From Haloplanus sp. GDY1 (GTDB lineage: Archaea; Halobacteriota; Halobacteria; Halobacteriales; Haloferacaceae): 64,000 bases of DNA. Made by a program: the position numbers and the translations under genes. The notes below the pieces were generated by a model. It saw nothing but the letters and a program-made list of their open reading frames with translations, searched no databases and was not told where the DNA came from. This document shows, in pieces, positions 57,243-64,000 of the stretch; the first letter of the stretch is position 1, and each line of letters starts with the position of its first letter. Where the stretch lies: assembly GCF_023703775.1 (NCBI RefSeq), contig NZ_CP098514.1, positions 1,302,001 to 1,366,000 of the forward strand. The letters are read 5' to 3'.

Positions 57243-58966
57243 GCGACCCGTCGTCGCTCCTCCGGACTCTCGCCGCGGCGTGGCCGTGGTCGACGACGGC
57301 GGATCCGGCCCTCGACGGGGCGCTCGCGTATCTCGGCCTCCCGACCGACGCCGCGACGGTGGACGGCGCGGCGCGGGTCGTCGGGACGCTGCTCGGTGCC
57401 GCCGCCGTGGCCCTCGGCGCGGCGGTGAGCGTCGCGACCACGCCTCGGTGGGGCGCCGTCGTCGCGACCGCCGGGGCGGCGCTCGGGGCGGGACTGCCAC
57501 TCGCCGCGAACCGCCTCCCGCGACTGGCGGCGCGACTGGCCCGCACGCGGGCGCTCGGATCGGCCGCGGCGCTGGTCGGACGGGCCGCGATGTGTTTGCG
57601 CATCGATCCGACGGTCGAGCGGGCGGCTGCCTTCGCCGCCCGAACGGGGAACGGCGCGCTCGCCCGGAGCCTCGACGAGCACGTGGGCCGTGCGGAGGGA
57701 ACGCCCCGGAGCGGGTTCGAGCGCTTCGCCGACGAGTGGAGCGAGGGGTTCCCGGCGCTCTCCCGCGCCGCCTCGCGGCTGGAGGCCGCGGCGGCGGCGC
57801 CCGCCGACGAGCGCGACCGGCACCTCGACCGCGCCGTCGCGGCGGCTCTGGAGGGCGCCCGGGACGAACTGGCGGCCTTCACGAGCGAGATCAGAGGCCC
57901 CGTCACGGGGCTGTACGCATTCGGCGTCCTCCTGCCGCTGGCGCTGGTCGGCGTCCTTCCGGCGGCGCGAGCGACGGGCGTGCGTGTCTCCCTCCCGCTC
58001 GTCGTCGGCCTCTACGACGTCGCGCTCCCCGTCGTGGTCGTCGGTGCGGGGACGTGGCTGCTCGCCCGCCGGCCGGTCGCCTTCCCGCCGCCGCGAATCG
58101 GGGCTGATCACCCGGACACCCCGAACCGTCGACTGGGCGGGGTCGCCGCCGGCGTTGGCGCCGGTGCCGTCGGGGCCGTCGTCGCTGCGAGAGCGGTGGC
58201 GCCGTGGGCGACGCCGGTCGCCGCCCTCGGCCTCGGGACCGGCACGGCGCTCGTGGTCCACTTCCGTTCGGCCAAGCGGGTCCGGGAGCGAGTGCGCGCG
58301 ACCGAGGAGGGCCTCCACGACGCCCTGTATCTGGTCGGGCGGCGGGTCGCGGCCGGCGAAGCCGTGGAGGTGGCCATCGCGGAGGCGGCCGGGCGGGTCG
58401 ACGGCGCGACGGGTGACCTCCTCGACGAGGCCGCGGGCCGGCAGCGACGCCTCGGGCTCCCGGTGAGGGAGGCGTTCCGGGGCGAGGCGGGACCGCTGTC
58501 GACCCTGCCGAGTCGTCGGGTCGAGGGGATGGCGACCCTCCTCGGCCTCGCGGCGACGGAGGGTCGACCGGCGGGCGACGCACTCGTGGCGACGGCGGAA
58601 CACGTCGAGGAACTCCGGCGCGTCGAGCGCGAGGCGCGTCGGGAACTGTCGCGGGTGACCGACACGCTCACCAACACCGCGGCCGTCTTCGGCCCGCTGG
58701 TCGGGGGTGCGACGGTCGCGCTCTCTGATCGCGTCGCCGGGACGGGAGCGAGCGCCGGCTTCGGCGCCGGCCCGCTCCCGACGGCCGCTCTCGGCGTCGC
58801 GGTCGGTGCCTACGTCCTGTGGCTCGCGGCCGCGCTGACGGTTCTCTCGACGGGGTTGACGCGCGGACTCGACCGGACGCTCGTCGGCTATCGCGTCGGC
58901 GCGGCGCTGTGTCTCGCGACCGTCGCGTACTGCTCGGCGTACGTCGGCGCCGGCCTGTTCCTGTGA
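57239..58966 (+). CDS. TadC/GspF-like membrane protein, second system
   Basis: 575 residues from ATG 57239 overlapping the ATPase stop. Two T2SSF-like halves: one around GRAAMCLRIDPTVERAAAFAARTGNGALARSL, the second around RSAKRVRERVRATEEGLHDALYLVGRRVAAGEAVEVAI. Six or more TM helices (VGTLLGAAAVALGAAVSVA, LYAFGVLLPLALVGVLP, PLVVGLYDVALPVVVVGAGTWLL, VAVGAYVLWLAAALTVLS). Very Ala/Arg-rich. The platform partner of the second ATPase. Confidence 0.88.
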   Translation: MSDPSSLLRTLAAAWPWSTTADPALDGALAYLGLPTDAATVDGAARVVGTLLGAAAVALGAAVSVATTPRWGAVVATAGAALGAGLPLAANRLPRLAARLARTRALGSAAALVGRAAMCLRIDPTVERAAAFAARTGNGALARSLDEHVGRAEGTPRSGFERFADEWSEGFPALSRAASRLEAAAAAPADERDRHLDRAVAAALEGARDELAAFTSEIRGPVTGLYAFGVLLPLALVGVLPAARATGVRVSLPLVVGLYDVALPVVVVGAGTWLLARRPVAFPPPRIGADHPDTPNRRLGGVAAGVGAGAVGAVVAARAVAPWATPVAALGLGTGTALVVHFRSAKRVRERVRATEEGLHDALYLVGRRVAAGEAVEVAIAEAAGRVDGATGDLLDEAAGRQRRLGLPVREAFRGEAGPLSTLPSRRVEGMATLLGLAATEGRPAGDALVATAEHVEELRRVEREARRELSRVTDTLTNTAAVFGPLVGGATVALSDRVAGTGASAGFGAGPLPTAALGVAVGAYVLWLAAALTVLSTGLTRGLDRTLVGYRVGAALCLATVAYCSAYVGAGLFL

Positions 58967-59000
58967 GGATTCAAGTGCGGTGACGAGGTCACCCCGACCC

Positions 59001-59468
59001 ATGTTCGACGTTCCCGTCGACGCCTGGTACGCCTGGCTCGGCCTGTCGCTCGCGAGTGTCGCGCTGTTCGGCGTCGGGGTGACGCTCCCGACGTCGCCGC
59101 CGCCGGCCGCCGCGGACGCGGCGGACACGGTCGACCGAGCGGCCGGAGCCGCCGCACCCGTGACCGCGGAACACCCGCTGGACGCACGGGAGGTCCGGAT
59201 CGAGCCGACCCGTCTCGGCCTCCGAAACGACGCCGGCACCACGCACGCGACGTTCGCGTTCGGGCCGGTGACGCCGGCCGCCAGGAGGCCGGGGCTGACC
59301 GCCGTGCTCCGCGGCGCGCCGCCATCCTCGCGGTTCGACTCGGCCGGGGCGCTCTGTGCGGCCGCCTCGACGGCACGCGACCGCCCCGCTCGATGGCGGA
59401 AGGTCGACGGCCCGCTGATCGTCCGCCGCGTCGTCTGGGAGGGGTGCGATGTCACGCTCGTCGCGTAG
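59001..59468 (+). CDS. Pseudopilin-like protein (DUF7283-like)
   Basis: 155 residues from ATG 59001 (MFDVPVDAWYAWLGLSLASVALFGVGVTLP). One N-terminal TM helix with a short leader. The exterior is compact, with two Cys (GALCAAAS, VWEGCDVTLVA) that may pair. Its end overlaps the next gene by 20 bp. Probable minor subunit of the second system. Family name from memory. Confidence 0.75.
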   Translation: MFDVPVDAWYAWLGLSLASVALFGVGVTLPTSPPPAAADAADTVDRAAGAAAPVTAEHPLDAREVRIEPTRLGLRNDAGTTHATFAFGPVTPAARRPGLTAVLRGAPPSSRFDSAGALCAAASTARDRPARWRKVDGPLIVRRVVWEGCDVTLVA

Positions 59469-59841
59469 GGGGCAGGTCGAACCGCTGGCCGCACTCGTGG
59501 TGCTCCTGGCGGTGACCGGAGCCGTGACGACGTACGCTGCGGCGCTCGATGGCGTCGGTCGAGAGGCCGACAGGGACCTCGCGACGCCGACACTCGACCG
59601 CGTCGCGTCGGCGCTCGGAACCGGCGGCGTCGCCGATCCGAACCGGACGCGACGCGCCCACCGTGCCGGACCGTCGGGGTACCGCCTGAACGTCACCGTC
59701 GCCGCGGCGGGTCGGCGGTGGACGGCGGGACCGGCCCCGCCACGGGACGGGCGAGCCGACGCGGCGAGTCGGTCGATCGGCGTCCGCCTGGAGCCGGGAC
59801 GGGTCCGTCCCGGTCGCCTCCGGGTGGAGGTGTGGACGTGA
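59449..59841 (+). CDS. Pseudopilin-like protein (DUF7285-like)
   Basis: 130 residues. Start MSRSSRRGQVEPLAALVVLLAVTGAVTTYAAALDGVG: a basic leader, then RGQVEPLAALV, the TadE/TadG-like signature with Glu near the helix start, and one TM helix. Short exterior with an N-glycosylation site (NRTRR, NVTVAA). The ATG lies inside the end of the preceding gene and the stop overlaps the next start by 4 nt. Confidence 0.78.
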   Translation: MSRSSRRGQVEPLAALVVLLAVTGAVTTYAAALDGVGREADRDLATPTLDRVASALGTGGVADPNRTRRAHRAGPSGYRLNVTVAAAGRRWTAGPAPPRDGRADAASRSIGVRLEPGRVRPGRLRVEVWT

Positions 59842-60689
59842 CGAGTACCGTCCTCGACGGGGTACTCTGTCTGCTCCTGATCAGCGCCGCGGTGGTGACG
59901 GTGTCGACGGCGACGCCGCGGGAGCCGACGGGCGAGGGACGCGCCCCCGACGTGGCCTCGACGCTGGCGACGACGACGGCGACGGTGAACTACACGCTCA
60001 CGCCACGCTCCGGGGCGACGAGCGTCGAGGTGCCGACCCGGGCGAGCGCACTCGACCGAACCGCCCACGGGACGCTGGCGGAACTCCTGGCGCGGGCCGC
60101 GGTCGGCCGCCTCGCCGTCGACGGGCGGCGGCTGTCACACGCCCGCGACGGTCTCACTCGGTCGGTCGTCCGTGCGGTCGGGGGGGCGATCCGCACCAAC
60201 CACACGCGGATCACCGCGGTCTGGCGGCCGTCCCCCGACGCCTCGGTGCGCGGACGAGTCGTCGTCGGCGGGCGGCCGCCGCCGGACGTGCCGGTCCACG
60301 CCGCGACGATCACGGCGTCGAGCGGGCTCCCGAACGAGCGGAGTGCGGCCCGGGCCGCCGCAGACGAGCGGGGAATCGAGGGGGTCGCCGACGCCGTCGC
60401 GGGGGGCGTCGTCGACGGCCTGTTCCCGCCGACGCGGACGCGCGTCGCCGCCGGCGGACGGGACGGGGCGGTGTTGCGCCACCGCTATCGCCTCGCCGAG
60501 CGCCGGTTCGGCGTCGAGGAACACGCCAGCCTGACGGACGACGGCGTCGACGCCGCCAACGAGCGGCTGGCAGCCGCGCTCTCGGATCGGATCGAACGGG
60601 ACCTTCGCGAGGCGGACGTCCCGCCGCGTGCGGCGGCCGAGGGGGTCCGCGTCGGTCGGGTTCGGATCGTCGTGAGGACGTGGCCGTGA
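59838..60689 (+). CDS. Pseudopilin-like protein (DUF7284-like)
   Basis: 283 residues from the GTG at 59838, overlapping the previous TGA (GTGA). N-terminal TM helix (STVLDGVLCLLLISAAVVTVSTA). The exterior contains NYTLTPRSG, NHTRITAVW, and SSGLPNERSAARAAADERG, then a long helical part. Like the others, a single TM with most residues outside. The family name is from memory. Confidence 0.75.
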   Translation: MTSTVLDGVLCLLLISAAVVTVSTATPREPTGEGRAPDVASTLATTTATVNYTLTPRSGATSVEVPTRASALDRTAHGTLAELLARAAVGRLAVDGRRLSHARDGLTRSVVRAVGGAIRTNHTRITAVWRPSPDASVRGRVVVGGRPPPDVPVHAATITASSGLPNERSAARAAADERGIEGVADAVAGGVVDGLFPPTRTRVAAGGRDGAVLRHRYRLAERRFGVEEHASLTDDGVDAANERLAAALSDRIERDLREADVPPRAAAEGVRVGRVRIVVRTWP

Positions 60690-63600
60690 CCCGCCTCGCC
60701 GAGGACCGTCGCGGGCGCGTTCCCTTCGCCCTGCTCGGCGTCCTCCTGCTGGTCGGCGCCTCGACGTACGCGGCGACGGTGACCACGCAGGGACCGAGTC
60801 GGATCGACAGGGACGCCGCGGTGGCGATGGAGCGGGCGTCGGCGGGGACGACCGCCGCCCTGCGTTCGGCCGTCGGCGAGGCGGCACGCGCGGCCGCGGC
60901 CGAGCCGGTGACGGCGCCGGCGGAGACGCCGTTCGGACGCCTGTTGAGCGACGACCGTCCGTTCCGGGACGCCCTGCGACTCCGGATCTACCTCACCCTC
61001 CGCGAGCGGTTGCGGGCGACGCGCTACCGGCGCGGATCCGTCCGTGCCGTCGCTGCCCTCCCCGGGGCGACGACGCCGTCCGAACTCCGGCGGGCGATGG
61101 ATCGGGTGCGCGTGGCGGGCGTCGAGAACGGAACGGCGCTTCGGGTGACGGTTCGGAACCTGACGGTGACGGTCCGCGACGGGGAGCGGATCGTCGCCCG
61201 CGAACACCGGACCCGGACGGTGACCGTCTCGACGCCCGTACTCGCGCTTCACGACCGCGCGACGGCGTTCGAACGGCGGCTGAACCGGAGCCCGCTGGAG
61301 GGTTCGGGGCTGGGTCGGCGGCTGACCGCACGGCTCTATCCGGTCGCGTGGGCACGGGGGTACGCTCAGTACGGAGGTGCACCCATCGCCAACGTCGTCG
61401 CGAACCGGCACGTCGAGACGACGACCAACGGCGCCCTCCTCGAAACCCAACGGGCGGTCTTCGGGCGGAGCGACCCGGAAGGTCGAGAGGCGATGCGACG
61501 GGCGGCCCTCGAACTCGGGGTCGAAGACCTGACCGCGGCGACGCCGATCGGATCGGATCGGGCGACGCGCGTCGTTCCGCGACCGAACGCTCGGGTCGAT
61601 CCGTCCTCGGCCCTCCCGACCCGCCGTGGAACGTCGGCGCCGTCTCCGAACCACCGCATCGACGTCGACGTGGCCCCGCTCGCCGGCCGCTCCCTGACCG
61701 GTCTCCGAACGACGTCCATCCGGTCGAACCGGTCGCTCGACGGCGTCACCCGGGCCGCCTATCGGGTCGAGGCGAGGTTGCTGACGCGGAGCCGGCGGAC
61801 GTATCACGAACCCCGTCCGGAGCCCGATCCGCCGGGTGACGGGTGGGAACTGGCCAACACGACGGTAACGACCGACGACGAGGTCGAAGCGACCGTCGCC
61901 GAGCCGCCGACGCCCGCGGCGAACGAGCGCCGATTCGACTCGTTCAGTCGACTCGTCGTCCTCGACCACCGGGTCCGCTGGACGTGGCAGCGCGGGAACG
62001 ACACCCGGGTGTCGAGCGGGGGCTGGCGGGAGCGGTACCGGGTCGGCGTGACGCTCGTTGGGGAGTACGCCCCGGACGGGCCGGCACCGGATCGGCCGAC
62101 CGGACCACTGTTCGAACGGGGCGGGGCGCTCGGCGGGCCGAACCTCGCCGGCGTACCCGAGAAGGCGGTGACGACACTCGTCGATAGGCAGGGCGGCCGC
62201 GACGCGGTGGCGGCGGCCGTCGCCGCCGACGCCCTCGAAGTGACCGAGCGCCCCGTCTACGGTGACCGGCCGTCGGACCTCCGGTCGTGGACCGACCGCG
62301 ACCTGCGGGGGCTCCGGAACCGGCTGTCGAACGTCACCGTCGGCGTCCGGGCGGGAGCCGTGGCGACGTACACCACGAACCCGCCGGGACGGCTGGCGGC
62401 CACCCTCCGCCAGCGGCGCGGGGCGCTGATCGACCCGCCGGGTCGCTATCGGGGTGCCGCGGATCGTGCCCGCGTCGCCGCTCGGGCGGCGCTGGTCGAC
62501 GAGACGATCCGCCGGCTGGACCGCCGTGCGGCGAGACACGCGGAGACCAGGCGGGCGTTCGACGAGGTGCTCGGCCGAGTCGGAATCGACTCCCCGCGAG
62601 CCCTGCGGCGAACTCTCGAAACGAGGACGACGCCGGTGCCGACCCAGCGGGCGGGGATCGACGGGACGCCGCCTGGCGGGAACGTGAGCCCCGTACCGGA
62701 CGGCTCGCCCGCCTACCTCACGGTGACCTCGGTGAGTCACGAGCGGGCACGCGGCGTGCCGCCGGATCGGCCGTACCGCCCGCTGTCCGCGAAGAACGTC
62801 AACCTGTTCACCGCCCCGTACGGCGACGCCGCCGACGCCGTGTCGGGGGCGGCGAGCGACGGATCGTCGGCGGTCCGACTCCGGACGGCCGCGCGGACCC
62901 TCGTCGCGTCCGACGGGGTGAACGGCTCGGTCGACGGGCGGGCGAGCCTCGGGAACGCGGTTTCGACGTCGCTCGACGGCCTGCGTGAGCGCGCACGGGA
63001 CGTCGTCGCGGACGAGACGCGGCTCACGCGGACGGCGGCCGAAGCGGCCGTCGCGGAGGGCTTCGCCAGGTGGGAGGATCCCGGACGACGGGGACTCGCC
63101 GCCGCCAACGGCTCGCTGGCGAGGGCGATAGCCGTCGCGGCCGACCGCCGGGCCGAGGGTCGGGACCCCGACCGGAGGGACCGACTGGAGACACGACTGG
63201 CGGCCGCCTTCGCCGAGGACCTCCGCTCCCCCTCGACGTCGGTCGCACAGGAGCGGGTCGAATCGGTGGTGGAGCGGGTGCGGGGACGCGTCCTGGGCCG
63301 GGCGAGCGACGTGGCGACGAAGCGGCTCTACCGGAAGCGGCTGAACGAGACGGTCGGCGCGGTCCCCGCGGGACTGCCGGTGGCGCCCGTCCCCGGGTAC
63401 TGGTACGCGACGGTGAACGTCTGGGACGTGGAGGTGCGTGGGGCCTACGCCCGGTTCACCCTCCGGACGGACCGGGGTGCGCCGGCCCCTGGAGGGGCGA
63501 CCCGGTACGTCCGCGACGGGTCGGTCGTCCGGCTGGACGTGGACGGCGACGGCAGCCGGGAGCGTCTCGGCCGCGACGAGCGGGTCGACTTCGAGACGGG

Positions 63601-63739
63601 AACGGTCGTCGCCGTGGCGGTGCCGCCGTATCGGACCGGCGTCGGCGACGTGGACGGCAACGCGGACGAACGCTCGGGCACCTGGCCGGAGCCGAAGTGT
63701 ACGTCCTGGGAGGCGAGCGCCTGTCCCCGGTCGGAGTGA
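60686..63739 (+). CDS. Very large pseudopilin-like surface protein (DUF7286-like)
   Basis: 1017 residues from GTG 60686 (overlap GTGA); an in-frame GTG at 60680 adds two residues. N-terminal TM helix DRRGRVPFALLGVLLLVGASTYAATV with a pilin-like RGRVPFALLGV leader. The rest is predicted extracellular: Arg/Ala-rich helical stretches and many Asn-X-Thr sites (NLTVTVRDG, NVTVGVRAG, NETVGAV). It ends after an acidic loop (GDVDGNADERSGTWPEPKCTSWEASACPRSE) with two Cys. By far the biggest subunit of the second system; perhaps its adhesive or tip component. Confidence 0.8.
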   Translation: MTRLAEDRRGRVPFALLGVLLLVGASTYAATVTTQGPSRIDRDAAVAMERASAGTTAALRSAVGEAARAAAAEPVTAPAETPFGRLLSDDRPFRDALRLRIYLTLRERLRATRYRRGSVRAVAALPGATTPSELRRAMDRVRVAGVENGTALRVTVRNLTVTVRDGERIVAREHRTRTVTVSTPVLALHDRATAFERRLNRSPLEGSGLGRRLTARLYPVAWARGYAQYGGAPIANVVANRHVETTTNGALLETQRAVFGRSDPEGREAMRRAALELGVEDLTAATPIGSDRATRVVPRPNARVDPSSALPTRRGTSAPSPNHRIDVDVAPLAGRSLTGLRTTSIRSNRSLDGVTRAAYRVEARLLTRSRRTYHEPRPEPDPPGDGWELANTTVTTDDEVEATVAEPPTPAANERRFDSFSRLVVLDHRVRWTWQRGNDTRVSSGGWRERYRVGVTLVGEYAPDGPAPDRPTGPLFERGGALGGPNLAGVPEKAVTTLVDRQGGRDAVAAAVAADALEVTERPVYGDRPSDLRSWTDRDLRGLRNRLSNVTVGVRAGAVATYTTNPPGRLAATLRQRRGALIDPPGRYRGAADRARVAARAALVDETIRRLDRRAARHAETRRAFDEVLGRVGIDSPRALRRTLETRTTPVPTQRAGIDGTPPGGNVSPVPDGSPAYLTVTSVSHERARGVPPDRPYRPLSAKNVNLFTAPYGDAADAVSGAASDGSSAVRLRTAARTLVASDGVNGSVDGRASLGNAVSTSLDGLRERARDVVADETRLTRTAAEAAVAEGFARWEDPGRRGLAAANGSLARAIAVAADRRAEGRDPDRRDRLETRLAAAFAEDLRSPSTSVAQERVESVVERVRGRVLGRASDVATKRLYRKRLNETVGAVPAGLPVAPVPGYWYATVNVWDVEVRGAYARFTLRTDRGAPAPGGATRYVRDGSVVRLDVDGDGSRERLGRDERVDFETGTVVAVAVPPYRTGVGDVDGNADERSGTWPEPKCTSWEASACPRSE

Positions 63740-63771
63740 AGCCTTTTGTCGGCGCGCCTCTCAGCAAACGT

Positions 63772-64000
63772 ATGCTCCACGAAGCGGTCGACGAACCGGA
63801 AGCGCTGTCCCCCCGACAGCTCCGCGACGCCTACGACGCCGAACTCCGCGCGGTGATCGACGCCCAGGGGATCGAGACGGTCGCCACGGACGCCGACGTC
63901 CCGACCGAGACGGTCGCCGCCCTCGCCAGCGGCGACTCGCCGACGGTGACGCTCTCGGAGGCGGCGGCCATCCTCGCGACCGATTTCGACGGTCGGGAGG
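63772..64000 (+). CDS. Small haloarchaeal protein (DUF5791-like), 3' end outside window
   Basis: 76 codons are visible and the frame is open at the right edge. MLHEAVDEPEALSPRQLRDAYDAELRAVIDAQGIETVATDADVPTETVAALASGDSPTVTLSEAAAILATD matches, from memory, a conserved haloarchaeal family (DUF5791) with a short HTH-like region. It starts 32 bp after the large pseudopilin gene, preceded by GCCTTTTGTCGG, which may be its own TATA, so it need not be part of that operon. Confidence 0.75.
   Translation, partial: MLHEAVDEPEALSPRQLRDAYDAELRAVIDAQGIETVATDADVPTETVAALASGDSPTVTLSEAAAILATDFDGRE

Overview
The window looks like a stretch of haloarchaeal chromosome (class Halobacteria). It is GC-rich, its proteins are strongly acidic, and many genes have their TATA-like element about 25-35 bp from the start codon, as expected for leaderless mRNAs. 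It carries a tRNA-Trp with the 103-nt box C/D intron typical of haloarchaea. It also encodes CetZ, halocyanin, a thermosome-type chaperonin, HalX and bacterio-opsin-activator type regulators, archaeal RNase P Rpp21 and Trm56. A Haloferacales member such as Haloplanus is possible, but I cannot fix the genus from sequence alone.

Layout. 1-1.5 kb: tail of a protein kinase and an HTH-10 regulator. 1.5-4.1 kb: three toxin-antitoxin-like units (Doc; DUF433 with a broken DUF5615; intact DUF433/DUF5615), separated by four copies of one directly repeated hairpin sequence. 4.2-14.6 kb: housekeeping and metabolism (geranylgeranyl-reductase-like flavoprotein, 2-hydroxyacid dehydrogenase, FAH-family hydrolase, GltX, class III aminotransferase, tRNA-Trp, small zinc proteins, HalX response regulator, GlcD-type dehydrogenase). 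14.8-26.2 kb: a vWA pilin-like protein converging on a seven-gene type IV pilus/Tad-like operon (ATPase, TadC-like membrane protein, four pseudopilin-like proteins and a PKD protein). 26.3-28.6 kb: halocyanin-like lipoprotein and a divergent chaperonin with a His-rich tail. 28.6-33.5 kb: amide use (two FmdA paralogues, AmiS/UreI channel) with a crcB pair. 33.5-41.3 kb: TatA, peroxiredoxin, HD hydrolase, MscS channel, YhbY, RNase P component 4, two glycosyltransferases, DUF2797, Trm56. 41.3-46.2 kb: cytosine permease/deaminase and two regulators. 46.3-47.0 kb: a complete IS6-family element with an 8-bp target duplication. 47.0-51.3 kb: SPFH protein, three tandem Dps genes, a 59-aa protein, and a regulator, with DtxR-like palindromes. 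51.5-54.1 kb: phosphodiesterase-type hydrolase, an 11-bp minisatellite, CetZ. 54.2-63.7 kb: a second, very compact ATPase/TadC/pseudopilin operon. The window ends in a DUF5791-like gene.

How the genes work together. Two separate Tad/type IV pilus-like machines sit about 28 kb apart, each with its own ATPase, polytopic platform protein and set of one-TM pseudopilin-like proteins. A nitrogen-salvage block takes up and hydrolyses amides and cytosine; three of its promoters share a WACAATASS-like word. An iron/oxidative-stress block links dpsA, two Dps paralogues that have lost ferroxidase ligands, a tiny divergent protein and a regulator through TTTWGG-N4-CCTAAA operators. The most unusual features are the hairpin-delimited toxin-antitoxin array, the degenerate Dps paralogues under a common operator, and the second pilus-like operon.
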